The notes under the pieces were generated by a model, which did no database searches, was not told where the DNA came from, and saw nothing but the letters and a program-made list of their open reading frames with translations. This document shows positions 10,515 through 23,360 of a stretch of DNA of 64,000 nucleotides, one piece after another (position 1 is the first letter of the stretch; each line of letters starts with the position of its first letter). Location: assembly GCA_963513935.1 (NCBI GenBank), contig OY740765.1:149135830-149199829 (forward strand), written 5' to 3'. The stretch is from Aphrophora alni. Taxonomy: Eukaryota > Arthropoda > Insecta > Hemiptera > Aphrophoridae. A program made the translations under genes and the position numbers.

Positions 10515-10775
10515 CCTTCAGGGGCTTGGATGTGGTGGTAAACTAGAAGAACTCTAGCTGGAGCCTTTCCTTTCTTCATCTTTCTTAACAGTTCTCGACC
10601 TTAGGAGTCTGATTGCTATTTCTTTTTCTTATTCTTATTTTTAAGTCGCTGATGACCACTACGATTTTAACCTTTAACCTTTTCCCTCCTCAAAATATTT
10701 TAAAACATACACTTAAATAAATATTAAAAAAGAAACCTGCAAAATTTCCAATAAAGAAAATAAATAATATAATTG
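10515..10775 (+). repeat. PLE-flanking direct repeat, right copy
   Basis: Direct counterpart of 9425-9660. It contains AAGTCGCTGATGACCACTAC and ends with an AAAGAAACCTGCAAAATTTC block that matches AAAGAAACGTACAAAATTTC in the left copy. Confidence 0.7.
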
Positions 10776-12106
10776 ATTGTTTAAGAATATTAACATCATT
10801 ATAGTATCAACAAATAAATGATTACTATAATTGACCAGTAGTAATTATTATGTCTTATTATCTTTTTCTCTTTTTAAATTTTAACAAAGTGGGAGAGAAT
10901 GTTAACAAATTCAACAGTTTGTTTGTTATTTTCTGTTGTTAAGGTTTCTCGATTATCACTAGAGTAGAATTATGCGGTAAAGAAGCCTCATATGTTGATG
11001 CTCTCTATTATTGGGCTTCTGATACGCTTGTTGCTATAATCGAATCATCGTGGACGGAACTAAACATGCCTTTGATCAAATTAGCCGTAGGTAATATGTT
11101 AGCTGTTTCCATGGTAACACCATTGAGGGATTTCTTTAACTGAATGAGGTAATATAATCAGAAGCACAAATTGCCCAAGTTTCCACTTTGAAACTTAGTT
11201 AATATGTTTAAAGTTAATACAACTCCCTAGACCTTACGCGAGGAATTAAAAAACGTGAAAGAAATTGTATTATAAATAGGGCAAATGGAGTCTAAATAAA
11301 AATTACAACACTTGCTACATCTCCCAAATAAATTGTAGATGGTATTGTATAAAATAAAACATTTTACTAATTTTGTCATACATGCGTCAACGATGGAAAC
11401 GGAATATTCTATTTTTGAGCTGAGTTTTCAAATCACATTGTACAGTGCTCATCCGTTAATAGATAAAGAAAAGTTAATTACTATAAATAAGTCAGTGTTT
11501 TTTATGGAGGTATCGCTTTCATTTACATGAGCTCTTTTGTCTCTTTATCGGCTTCAATAATCGTGGGTTTCCATTCTAATAAGTAATATTAATTAATATT
11601 TACGAATAGCGTAGGAAACCATGTTACATGAAAGATTAGATCGTTGTACTGAATGTCACTGAAGATCAGTCTCAAGGAGTCTGATAAATGGTCGCTGCAG
11701 CTCAATATACCAGCTCTCAACATACGACGCATAATCTCTTGTGTGAACTCGTATCTGAGAGGGATCATCAAATAAGGATTATATCCTTACGCGGATCAAA
11801 AGGTAATGTGACTGTTAAATCGATACTGTGGAGTAGGAATACAATGAATAGAACCATTGTTGAAAGCATATTGTTGTACGAAATGGAAACACGGACGATG
11901 AAGAATGTGTAACCGTATAAGTTGTTATCGGTAAAAATAGGCTATTAGGTGGGAATAGATAAAAATGCGGACGGAAAGAATAGAAATAATGTATTACCAA
12001 ATACAATAGTAGAAGAAGACAAGATTTTGGAAACTATTGAAAAGAGAATATTTTAATGAAGTAAAATGGAAGAATGAAGAATGACAAAAGCTACGGCGGA
12101 TATATT
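10776..12106. other. No gene seen
   Basis: AT-rich sequence. 10930-11120 and 11640-11900 are somewhat less AT-biased and carry short open frames of 60-75 codons on both strands. None has recognisable domain content. Confidence 0.5.
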
Positions 12107-12540
12107 AACAAAAACTAAACTAAATTTATACATCAACTTAAATTAATTGTTAAAACAATAAAAATATAAACGAAAGAACGCGAAGAAAAATTAAATTTAT
12201 ACATCAACATTAAATAATAATAGTTTAAACAATAAATAAATAAACAAACTTAAAAACACGATAAAACTAAATTTATACATGAACTTCAAATAATTGTTTT
12301 AGCAATAAATAAAAAAATGAAAGAACACGAAAAAACTAAATTTATACATGAACTTCAAATAATTGTTTTTGCAATAAATCAATAAAATTGAAAGAACACG
12401 AAAAAACTAAATTTATACACGAACATCAAATAATTGTTTTAGCAATAAATCAATAAAAAGGAAAGAACACGAAAAAACTAAATTTATACATCACCTTCAA
12501 ATAACTGTTTAAACAATGAATAAATAACAGAGTATGATAC
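12107..12540. repeat. ~70-bp minisatellite, six units
   Basis: Six tandem copies of a 69-72-bp unit, each with a AACTAAATTTATACATSAAC block, a TTCAAATAATTGTTTTAGC block, AATAAAT and a GAAAGAACACG end. The inner copies (about 12261-12470) are the most alike; the outer ones are more diverged. Confidence 0.85.
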
Positions 12541-14930
12541 GCATTCAGGACTTCTTCTTTATAAAATATAAATCTGTGATAATATAAGTAAAAACAATTA
12601 TTGTTTCTTAAAGATGAGATATCAGACTACCATATTAATCCCAATACAAAATTTGAACTTTTTTAAAAAAATAGCTGCACGTGACCCGGTTAAGAGATGT
12701 TATTACTGAACATTATTATTATTATTATTATTGTTATTTTATTTTTACAAAAACCATTTTTTTAAACTAGTGAAATATTAATTGTAATTAAAATATTATA
12801 ATGAAATAATATAATTGCAAAATGAAATAGTTTATTCTCTCCTATAAAATCAGACACTGGTTCTTTGTGAAAAAGAAAAACAGGAAGATGTATTACTTTT
12901 GAAACGGAGAAATTAAATCAGAAAAAGAAAATCGTCGAGGAAGGAGAAAGGAGAGAGGAAATAAGAAAGATAAAATCGTATTCCTTTATTTTAGTCTGCC
13001 AGCTAAAACAGGAATTACATTCTGGAACAGTGACTAATGGCACATTGTAGCTTTGATCTGAAATCACTCAAGCATATCTTTGCTATTGTCATAACGCATG
13101 GCTTCACCAAACAATATAATACAAGGTGCCAACAGCCTTCCGGAAAAATTATATAACATTTGTAGGAATAATGACGCGATCTGATGTATTTCAATTGGTC
13201 CGAAGGAACTATTTGCTATGTGATCCAATTTTCTCCATCCACAGAGGAAATTAACGATATTGTTCAATTGATTTTTTGTTTTGATATGTTTGAACATATT
13301 GTAATATTGAATACGTACAAATAAACCGTTAAAAAAACGTTTCACTTTTTTCAAAATCAAAAGAACCAAAAATAGTATAGTTCACTATAACCCCAAAAAG
13401 TCTCTCTTCTACTTTTACGTGAGAGAAAAAATGGAAATTCCTAGTCTCCCTACCGTGTTTTTCTTATTAAATGTATATAGGTATAAAAGGGGTTTTCCTA
13501 CCAACTTTTGTTTATCCTCAAAAATATTTCTTCACTCTCCATTGCCTTTTTTTCCAATTATTTCAGAAACTTTTTTTCACTTTTATTTGAGATTTACATT
13601 TTGGTTTTGTTCATTAGTTTTCACATTTTACTGAAAATTTGAACAAAATTAATAGGGCCGATATTTGTGGGCCCTCAGAGACTATTCCAAAACAGTTTGA
13701 TATTTAATACTTTAAACTGATTTGAAAAATAATAATAATTTTGCGTTTTACTCTTACGAATGTTATCCGAAAACTTTTGAGTTAAAATGGAAAACAATTC
13801 CAGATGTGGTTATATTCCTACATACAAATTGTATTTAAATCGTTCTGTCTGTAGAGGGATCTCAAATGACCTCCGAAAAGGATAAATTCACGAAATACTC
13901 GTGACGTCAACCATTTTTAATACTACCACATTTAATGTTTATAAACTACACAAAACATTATCTTTAATATTTCATGTTGGAAGCTGTTTTTCAATATATA
14001 CTTTAATTAATTTACCACATTAAATAAACACGCATCTTAGAACCTCGTAACTTCAAAATAATACTTTTTATAGTTTAAATAATAATGATAAATCGTTTTG
14101 TACAACGAACTGGCTTACTTCATAATTAAATTTCATTACAAAAAAGTCAAATTTCATAATTTCAGATAATTTTTGTGAATAGCTGCAGATCAAAGGCAGA
14201 TAAAAAAAAAAAGAAAAGAAAAACCGATTAAGACACCGAAATCAGCAATATTTAGCAATCTTGTGTCATAACACTTAGTTACGATTTTAAAAATAACTTA
14301 AATCCAAGATGGTGGATTCAGAAAGGTGGCCAATAATTTTTAACTATATAAAACATAGTATGAGGGATCAATTAGATATGTCACCTGATCGTAAAACAAT
14401 ACGAGGAAAATTATGGCACTACAGTTGTTGACAAAGTGCCATTTTGTTCATTTAAATTAGTTTGCAAAACAGCTGATTTCTCAACAGTTTCACTTTGCCC
14501 ACTACTTTGCACACTACTTTGCTCACTCCGAATGGCAACCGAACAAAACGAAATTTAGGTTAAGTTTATTTGAATTAATTTATAATATACAGGAAATGTC
14601 CCGTATGTAGGTTAGATTAATTCTTACATGTAAAATAACATAAATAAATAACAAAACAACGTTTTAAAGTTGAGAAAGGAAGTAATTATTAGATGATTGA
14701 CAGTGTATGTACACGGAGAGTATTTTTCGTTTGCCGAGTTTTAAAGTTGGCAATCCCGTTTCCTCAACAATACACCTAAGTTATTTGTAATATTCATAAA
14801 TAACCTCAGTTTTGACGTGAGGTTGAACACTATTGTATTAAATTAATATTTTATTAAATTGTGTTACTGCTGAAGTATGTTTTTTATTTGTCACAAAATA
14901 ACAACTGTAGACAAAGTATAATATGCAATT
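12541..14930. other. No gene supported
   Basis: AT-rich sequence. A 101-codon minus-strand open frame at 13064-13369 looks less biased than its neighbours, but I recognise no domain in it. 14417-14540 contains several ACTTTGC(T/C)CAC motifs that recur at 15009-15037, so this may be the edge of a repeat. Confidence 0.4.
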
Positions 14931-15037
14931 TGTGAGCAAAGTGTCTTTTTTAAACTCGATAAAATTGACGTACTCGGCAAGCCTCGTGCGTCAACATTTT
15001 TCTCTCGTTTAAAAAAGTGCCACTTTGCTCACTAGTT
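14931..15037. repeat. ~105-bp imperfect palindrome
   Basis: GTGAGCAAAGTG and a CTTTTTTAAAC block at 14933-14957 face GTTTAAAAAAGTG and CACTTTGCTCAC at 15008-15034. The interior is itself partly self-complementary (TTGACG against CGTCAA). It resembles the fold-back end of a small inverted-repeat element; no target duplication was identified. Confidence 0.6.
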
Positions 15038-17226
15038 GCACAAATAACTATTTTTTACAAACCGGGCGGTTTGTATAGATTTAGCAAAAATATCACTAAA
15101 TCCCTCTTATTGGTAAGATCTGTGGACATTTCATAGTCTAGAATATCTGAATTTTTGCTAGATAAGTCGTAATAATTATATATATATATACACACACGAA
15201 CGGATGATTCATACACATTGCCATTTTTATCTAAAACCCATTGATGCGTTTCTTTCCCATTGTCATACATGACTTCACGTAATATTATATTACCAGTCTG
15301 AGTTATATCAGTTCCTAATATTTTACGTTCCAAACTTTGGTGGCGCCGTATTCTCGTAATAAATAACTTTTTCACACCAAATAACATAAACTGTATGTTT
15401 TACGACGTTACTACATGCTTTCAGTTTAATAATCATTGTTAGTAGGGGGATACTGTTTTGACCGTTTGGTAATATGAAAAACTGCTTTCTTTTGCGAAGG
15501 AGTTTTTTAAGGGGGAATAATAAGCACATGCACAAAGCATATATAAAAACAAAATTCGATGTTGGATTTATCATTTAAATAACCATTGTGAATTCCTCTG
15601 AACACAGTAAAGTGTCCCCTCCTTTTTTAACTGATGTCTATCGTGTAACATTATGCATAGCTCTACAGCGAAAACGAATGGACTCACTATGACGAAATTC
15701 GGTATGTGGATACTTTAACTTTATCTTGAATATTTTAAAATTTGTTCCTTTGCACGATATTTGAGACTTTGTGAATAATTTGGAAAAAATCTAATAATGA
15801 GCATGGTTCATGGCGAATGTTTTTTAAATGGTCTGTAGCAGAGGAGACTTTGAAAAGTGCCTCGCATTCTTTGCGCCTGCGACTGTATCGCACTCACAAA
15901 TATACAAAGTACTTAGAAGTACCGTAGCCATTTATGGTTTTAACAAGAATGGAATTTAATTCCAGAATTATTGTTAAATTGTTAAGTATATACTCTCATG
16001 CAATCCTGGCATGAAAAACAATTTGGATTAATTTTTTTTTTAATTCAGCTCGAATTTACGATTTTGCCACATACAAATCTTCACGTTATAAAATGTCAAA
16101 ATCATTGAAAGCGTTTTCCATAAACATTTTATTGAAATATTAAGTTTTATAGCCCAAAACAAGATGCTAAATATCAAATAAAGGATAATTATGGTTCTTG
16201 AATAATTTTTAAAACAAACCTTCTCTATGGAGGTTATCACAAAAAATATATAAACTTAATTTAGCTGGTTTTTCACTTTATGATATTTTACATATTACCA
16301 GTGTTTTCACTATTAGAACAATATTTTATAGAAATGTCTACACGCATCTAGGATAATCTATCTGGAGTAATTCTGTACGGTTTTTAAACTTTTTTCCGTA
16401 TTCTGAAAAAATAATTTGTTAATATGAATATTTCAACATGACCTAATATTTAAGTTTTAATTATTCAAGTACAAATCATAGTGCTGTCTCTCTGCACCAA
16501 CAGGAGAAAAACCATGACTCTACACCATGGGGAAGAAAAAACTATTTGAACGCGGAGTGCATTACTCTGGTGGAAGTTGTGCAAAACTATCACAATATTT
16601 GTAAAAGAGAGAATCTATTTTGTTTCATAAAAGTTTGGAGAGTTGCCAGGCTCAATAGCCTTTTAAAGTTATTTAAGTGTAAAAATATGCTTCTGTGTTA
16701 TTATTGACGTGTTATGTTTATATTTTTATATTTATTTATAATACTGTAACGGGACATTTAAAATTGCTTTTAATTTAGTTTAGAACAATTAAAATTTGTA
16801 CGGCAGCTTTGCTGCATATGTAAGCTACTTGAGCCAATAAATATAATACACTAACAAATTAAAATGGTAAAAAGCAAGAAATTAACAATGGACACCGTCA
16901 TTGAAGTTCGATTATTCAAAACTATCATCAACGATTTCGATCAAATTTTGATGAAATGTATAAAAAATTCCTATCTTGATTAATTTGGATAATTTTTTTA
17001 CAGTATTTCCGGTTTATCGCATTATTTTTTATTTTACGTTTTGTATTTCACTAAATATTTCTACATCACTTGCGCTTATTCCGAGATTTATAAATTGTTT
17101 CCCCTTTTTTTAATGTTAACTCCAGAACTTGCAATTTTGTGTAAATGGCTACCAATATATATTGTGGGACCTTTGGACAGTATGTTTTAGTGTAAAATTC
17201 CATAAAAATCTATACAGCCGATTATG

Positions 17227-17263
<37 letters not shown>

Positions 17264-17386
17264 ATATATGCTATTACCGGATAAAAATTTTGATTCGTCG
17301 AAAAAACAAAACTATATAAATAAATATTTAGCTTGACTTGTGAGATGATATAATTCAAAGAATAAAACATGGACACAAATACATTT
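15038..17386. other. No gene supported
   Basis: AT-rich sequence. A minus-strand frame at 15055-15387 reads like ordinary protein over about 45 residues (around 15190-15350), but has no recognised domain. An uninterrupted A32 tract lies at 17227-17258; it could be the tail of an unrecognised retroposed sequence. Confidence 0.4.
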
Positions 17387-17517
17387 ATTTATTCAAACAC
17401 GTTTCAAGGACAAAGTCGTCATCTTCAGTGATGCAGAACTTCAGTTATAGTTTAGTTATTGTAACTCCTCCATCACTGAAGATGGTGACTTTGTCCTTGA
17501 AACGTGTTTGAATAAAT
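17387..17517. repeat. Head-to-head inverted pair of PLE-type ends
   Basis: Arms 17387-17432 and 17472-17517 are near-perfect reverse complements with a 39-bp spacer. The plus arm has CTGAAGA (17476-17482), a GAC/GUC-containing middle and GAAAC (17499-17503), then GTGTTTGAATAAAT. This is the layout of the hammerhead-like PLE end (CUGANGA, stem II, GAAAC). The spacer shares an AGTTATAGTTTAGTT segment with the 53.8-kb palindrome, in reverse. Each arm alone lacks a clear stem III and cleavage triplet. Confidence 0.65.
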
Positions 17518-20135
17518 TAACGTACTATATCTGAGAAAAAAAATTTTTGTCAAGTTTTATTCTATTAAAAAAATTAACGATATTGTCAAATTAATCTACA
17601 TAATAAAATTTATCAAAATCAGCCTACTCGTTTGTCCTGTAAAACACTGCATACACGCCAGATAGACAACGATCGTATGACCGCTTTTATGTCTCATTAT
17701 ATATAGTTTTTTATACGTATATATTAGAAAGTTAAGAGAAAATTCCAGTTAAACTAAATCGTCAAGATAACTCTACCACAAAAAGTACCCAGGAGTATAG
17801 GGATGAATTTAATGGAAGATCCGGGATTAAACGACGTGTTTGGACGCCACCGTCACCGGAAATGTGTTAAAGGAAGACGTGTTTATTGTTGGAAAAAGAA
17901 GAAAATGAGATGTCTAAGTCTTTATTCTAGAGCAAAGAACGTGCTGGATTGTATACGAAAGATACGAATACTTCGAACACTGTTAGAAATATTAAATTTT
18001 TTAAAACAATGTTTTTTTAAAAATCTCGATTATACTTTGTCACATATTCCTAGCATAGAAACATTTATATGATGCGAGTTTACGCAGAAATATGTGTTTG
18101 AGGTTGCTCTAAGCCCAAAGAAATCTTTTTTGTATTGGAGTCTTTCAGTCGCCTATGGTCTGTACAGTATTCTATAGCCCAAACATGTAGACAGATTTTT
18201 ATTAAATTTGGTAGTTGGGATATATTTTTTTGGCCGTATGTCAATATGGTTTTTTATTTAGTCGATTGCTCAAAATTTGGGTTATCTGCCATAAGAACCG
18301 TTTCCTCAAAGTTGGCTATTACAAGAAAACAAAACACCTTCTATAGAGGTATATTTTTAAATCCGCCATGCTGATTTTGTTCAAATTTTAGTGTATTTGA
18401 GATTAATAATGTATAGTGTTCTGGGTAATGTGTAAAAAGCAAGGAAACCGAAACTACATTTCTTGAAAAATTTGAAAAATACGATAAATTTGAACCTTGG
18501 CCGAAATAAAGAAAAACTAAATATCAATCAAATCGATTTACGTTTAGGAAGAGTTTACGGCACAATATAAGCTAGCTTAAGTCTTATTAAATATATAAAT
18601 ATTTTAAAACAAATTTATATCACCATTTCAGACAAATTTATAAGGAGGCCTTTCTCCCATGAGCAAATAATCAGTAATTTGTAACTTTAATAGAATCGTT
18701 CTTGTAAGGGTGTTTGAGAAAGTTCGTGCATTGTTTTTCATAATTTATTTGTTGAATATATTATTTGTATAAAAAGTTGATTTTTCTTGTATAACATTTT
18801 GATTAAGTGTCCATAACTCCAAAATAATTATAAATAGAATCCGTAAAATACATTTTGATTCTCTATTTTTACTTTTTTTGTGAAAGATAAATCTACAAAA
18901 CTCGAAAATTTGTTTTTTTCCTTAATTAAAAAGAAACCGTCTACTAATTTCTCATAAACTATAAAATATATCTCCAATAAAATCCGCTGTAATAATTTAA
19001 ATATTTACTGAGCTCTAACTATTTAAAAAAAAAAAAAAAAACAAAAAAAAAAACATTAAAAGTAACAAATTGTTAAATCTAACAGTTTTGTATTTTAAAT
19101 TATAAGTTCTATTAAACCCATGTAAATGTAAAATTAGTTTTTTTCTGGGATTGTTCTTCTTTCGATTCTGCATCTTTAGTATTTATAAAAATATGTCTTA
19201 ATTTTTTACATATATAATATTTTAATTTAGAAACGTCTATATCTAAATTAATTAGTAATTAAATTATAAAAATAAATATAATAATTGTGCTTCTTATGAG
19301 GTAAATTAATCTACAAAACTCAAAAATAATTTTAATGCGTACCTTTAAAGTATAAAATCCCAGTTTTTAATAATTATAAAAAATATTTCAAATTTAAAAA
19401 GCCGTACCAAAATATGCATTCTCTTTAACAATTAAAACTCTTGCGATTGAAAAACTGAAATTGTTAAAAACAGAAAATTTGTCCTACATTTTAAATTAAT
19501 ATATCTATAAATAGATTGATTTTTTTTTCCAGAAAATATTTTCCTTTCTGATGGATTTTGTTTTGTATTCTTTAATTTCGAGTTATTAAAAATTAAAAAA
19601 ATCAACAAACGGTAAAAAATATGTTTTCATACCAAATTTAATCAATATCGGTCCATCAATTTGGGCTGTAGGTCATTGCATATGAAGGACGACAGACATC
19701 ACATCAAAAAATACCTTTGTGGTCGTAAGTGCGTCAAAACGGATATTTCAATTAAAAACTCAACATCGATTTTTTTGCCCACCCCAAAACAAACCGTCCG
19801 CGTCCTTCAGGAAAGTAACAAGCCGTTTTTAGTTTAACTAAATTAACACCTTTCCCTTCCACCAGTTTACATCAAAAGCTGTTTACTGAAAATACAAATA
19901 ACAATCCATTGCTAATGTCTCAATAAACGTAAAGAAAACAAAACTATGCATTTTGTAGTTCTAGGCACAACGTTTGCGCGATCTATCAAAACTTTATTTG
20001 GTGTTAATTTTCCAAGCACAAAATATTAAAACGATTTTAGTATTCGGGTTACGAATTCGGGTTTCGTATAAAAATGCCCATGTGTTTTAGTGTCTCTTAA
20101 AATGAGAAACACTATTGAAAAGTTTAATTATCAAA
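17518..20135. other. No gene seen
   Basis: Strongly AT-rich. An A-rich tract lies at 19023-19055. 17800-17910 is slightly GC-richer with an 89-codon frame of basic composition that I do not recognise. Confidence 0.5.
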
Positions 20136-20259
20136 TCACAGACAATAAACAAACAGATCAATAACTGGATACGTCATCTAGTTGCGGTCTTGTTTAGTTA
20201 ACAAAATTGACCGCGAACAGCGTTGTGTTATGTTTGCCAATATTGTTAATTGTCTGTGA
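20136..20259. mobile_element. Short inverted-repeat element (MITE-like)
   Basis: TCACAGACAAT at 20136-20146 faces its exact reverse complement at 20249-20259. Imperfect complementarity continues inward (AAACAA against TTGTTAA) and includes an inner GCGGTC/GACCGC pair. The whole is about 124 bp. The flanks share only a CAAA, so a target duplication is not certain. Confidence 0.45.
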
Positions 20260-20310
20260 CCAAATTAAAGAAAGGGCAATTTTCTGCAATAAACTCTTTA
20301 TTTGAAACAA

Positions 20311-20350
20311 GACAACGTTTCAACGACCAAGTCATCATCATAATTTGTTA
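20311..20350 (-). repeat. PLE-type end (hammerhead-like core, decayed)
   Basis: The reverse strand reads ATGATGATGACTTGGTCG followed by TTGAAACGTTGTC. This matches the core seen at 28031-28070 and 53844-53871, but the first base of CUGAUGA is changed to A. An AATAAA-like ATTTGAAACAAG context follows. It is an isolated copy. Confidence 0.55.
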
Positions 20351-21745
20351 CCTATAGACGACAATATTTAACACTGAGAGAGTTTTCCTTAATTTTTGGC
20401 ATCGATTTGAACTCTCTTTTTAAATTTTTAAAGAGAATCTAACGGTACAATAATTTGAGGTAAAATGAAATCAAACATTTATTTGTTTTATAACAAAATG
20501 TGTAATAGAGTAATGATAATATTTATAATCTAAAGTTATTATTAGCACACCTGTGTATATTCTTTCTGTATGGTAGTATATTTTTACATTAGATATCCAA
20601 TTTTAACTTATCATAAAGCAAAAATCTCGGAGACTAAAAAGTAAATCATAAATTTACAATCAACCCTTTAACGTCCACCATTTTTTTAACGAGTCGTTTG
20701 TGACCTAAAACTTCCAAAATGTATTATAGAATCTTTGTTTCCTCTGACTTTCCAGCCTAAAATTGCCGTATGCTTTTTTTTTCTGATGTTATGATGATTC
20801 CGTCTTTAATATGAAAACAACATGCCGAGAAAACTCTAATGAAAATGACGATTTATTTCTTACAAGTAATTACACTTTAAGAAAACATCTTGTTACAATT
20901 TTACTTTGCTTTCTTTAAAGCAGACGTTCAAAAAAACTTTCAAGAACTTTAAAAAATATGTTTAGAATATAAAAAAAATATATATATATTTTAAATATTT
21001 GGCAACATAGTTGTCAGATGATACTTTCTAAAGTGTCAGTTTCACAGTTTTGTTAAACATTTCTTTTCCATTCATAAAAGAAAGAAACATTGCACAAACT
21101 TTCGTACTCGCCAATTCCCAAATTCAAATATAAGCTAATCAAAGCTAATCATCACTAAAAATGTCATTTGGATATTTTTTTCAAAAAGTTGAAATGATCC
21201 ATGAACGCCGATTTTGAAAATGTGTATATTTAAATAGGGGTATAAACTTGCTTTGTGTGAGCCAAGCGTCCTTAGCCCTAACCTAGATTTTCATGACGGA
21301 CGTCACGTTTCATTTTATTTTTTACCAACTATTACTGAACTGTATATCTTTACTTGCACTTTTACATACGAGTTTAGATCATTAATTTGAACGAAATCGT
21401 TAGAACAGATTTTGAAAACTTATGTATTTTATTACATCACCATGGCCGGTTTTTTTACCTATAACTCATGAACCGATATTTTTGGACAGTTGCCAACCAA
21501 TACGTTTTGCTTGTGTCCTTAGAACCTTCACTTAAACAGAGTTTGATCAAAATCGTTTGTAAAATATATTTTTTTTGTTTTTTTATGGCAACTACCCTTA
21601 TATTGATTTACGAACATATGGATTTTTAATTTAACTTTCTCTATTCTAGCTGTATGTGAAACAGTAAATCGTCATAGAGATAAAATCTATTTTAATTAAA
21701 TTATGTAAAGAATATTTATTTACAACATCCAATGAGCCTTTGTAG
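20351..21745. other. No gene seen
   Basis: AT-rich. 21430-21600 holds sequence of the type 'gatcaaaatcg...' that recurs loosely in several places (for example 57600-57780) and is probably old repeat. Confidence 0.5.
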
Positions 21746-21936
21746 TTAATAACAATATGAAAGAAGTAATACCCAAACCACAAATAAAACACTAATTCAA
21801 TTAAAGTTAGAAAGTGTAATAAACAGTTTTTTATTATAAACCCAGGATTTATTAAACTTTCTAACGTTAATGTATTAGGGTTTTATTTGTAGTTTGGGGA
21901 TGACTTCTTTCAATATTAGAATATTTATTGTTATTG
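21746..21936. repeat. Imperfect hairpin with ~80-bp arms
   Basis: The left arm 21746-21824 pairs with 21848-21936, with a 12-base insertion in the right arm. Matching blocks include GAAAGAAGT, ACAAATAAAAC and GTTAGAAAGT. The loop is about 23 bp. It is either a fold-back element or two facing copies of one repeat. Confidence 0.65.
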
Positions 21937-22929
21937 AAAATTATGTATTAGTAGTAAAAAAATGGATTATGACAAGAAAAAAATTTAATACAGTACAAAT
22001 TGAAATTTGTAAAATATTAGTATTAAAGTAAATAAATTAATAAAGTAATTAAACGTATATAGTAATTCACAGATTAAATGAACACACACCCCCCCCACAC
22101 ACACTAAATTAACAATATGAAGTTATTCGAAAACTACAACACCAATAATTTTTGTTTGTTTTAAAGCAGTATCTTGCCTTTGTTAATTTTAAGGCCGTTA
22201 TTTTAACACCATGTAATAATCCACAATTTTCATTCAAGGAAATCTGCGTCATATCAAGTCTCCTGTGTGCCGAGCCTTATAATGTATCATATAATAGTCT
22301 AGCAGTTACATGATTTGAAGCGAGGAAGACTTGGAAATCGAGTTAGAAGCGCCACAATGGGAAGCCGTTGTGGTGAAGGATTATATCCAAGGAAACTTAA
22401 AATGAAAACTTGGCTTCAATTTTTATAACAGAAGATATTGACTCTTATCATATGTCACGTGATATGTTCTCCTATCTTTCTCTTTGGAGTAATTAGTCAA
22501 ACTATATATATATATTCGGTATATTTGTTAGATTTTTCGAAACATTCAAGAAGATCGGTATTCAGTTTTAAATTTTAAAATGAATACCTGTTGGTAAATT
22601 TTAAAATGGTGACAGATTTAGATTTTTTTTTTTAATTGTAACTGTCGAAGTGCCGTGTTACTATAATAATATTTATGATAATTGTATCTAAAAATACAAA
22701 ATTGTTGTTAAAAATTACTTTTAAATGAATGAAATATCAGAAATATAGCTTGCGACTGGAATTTTAGCGAAATTTCAGTAATTTCCTAGACTTAATATTT
22801 CGTAGAATATAATGTAATAAATGGTTTATAACATATAAAAATTGTAGCCGTATGAAAATATTCTCATTATATACATTCTATTTGAGTTTATAACAGCACA
22901 TTTCGTGATTTTTAAGTAGACATACCCAA
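21937..22929. other. No gene supported
   Basis: AT-rich. A short C/CA tract lies near 22082-22103. 22320-22410 is less AT-rich and contains an acidic 30-codon open stretch on the plus strand. It is too short to assign. Confidence 0.4.
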
Positions 22930-23360
22930 ATCAATGTAGGCGAAAAAAAGTTCGGAATTATATATTTTTTTTAATAACTTCGCTATTTGTCATCGTAAAG
23001 AAGTAGTGTTAATACAATTACAAGTATAATTGAAATCTCCATAAAATTATCTAATTAGTGTGTTATAAGTTGAAGAAAACGCCGTTTAAAATGGCACACA
23101 TTTTCAAATTTTTAATTAATTTTTTCTGAATTACAATATAGTTCAATATTAGTACATTCTAGTCAAAATGTATAAAATTTTATTTAATATTTGTGCCCGG
23201 TATAGTGGTTTAGCACGGACGGTATGTCAAAACTCACTTTTTGGTTTTCCTGGACCATGTTGAAATCAGTCAAAACAACGAGATGGAAACTTTTCGCTAT
23301 CACCAAACTGACCCTATATTTCGCACACTGGGTAATTTTAAAGGGACGTCATCCAAAGTT
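22930..23360 (-). repeat. Dispersed repeat family B, copy 3
   Basis: Reverse-strand copy with the AACTTCGCTATTTGTC block at about 22976-22992. It is colinear with 3545-4150 through the GGACGGTATGTCAAAA block (about 23217-23232). A GGTATAGTGGTT just before that block resembles a tRNA A box, but no B box was found. Confidence 0.5.

Larger units (their letters stand above)
9425..10775 (+). mobile_element. Penelope-like element (PLE) remnant
   Basis: A ~1.35-kb block contains GIY-YIG endonuclease coding (9855-10253), flanking direct repeats (9425-9660 and 10515-10775) and an inner inverted repeat (9685-9763 against 10373-10452). Direct and inverted terminal repeats around one coding unit are typical of PLEs, whose single protein has a reverse transcriptase followed by a GIY-YIG nuclease. 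The reverse transcriptase is absent here, so the copy is strongly 5'-truncated. The left direct repeat has been interrupted by a (TA)n expansion. Confidence 0.75.

Noticed and set aside
13064..13369. 101-codon minus-strand open frame of fairly normal composition.
   Set aside because: No domain recognised, no convincing splice borders and no conservation evidence; left unannotated.
15055..15387. 110-codon minus-strand frame with a protein-like middle section.
   Set aside because: An acceptor-like ATATTAG and a GTGTGTGTAT donor-like site exist, but there is no recognisable family and an AT microsatellite runs through the end.
23193..23225. GGTATAGTGGTT resembles the A box of tRNA-Asp/Glu genes.
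   Set aside because: No B box and no cloverleaf can be closed downstream; not a tRNA gene.
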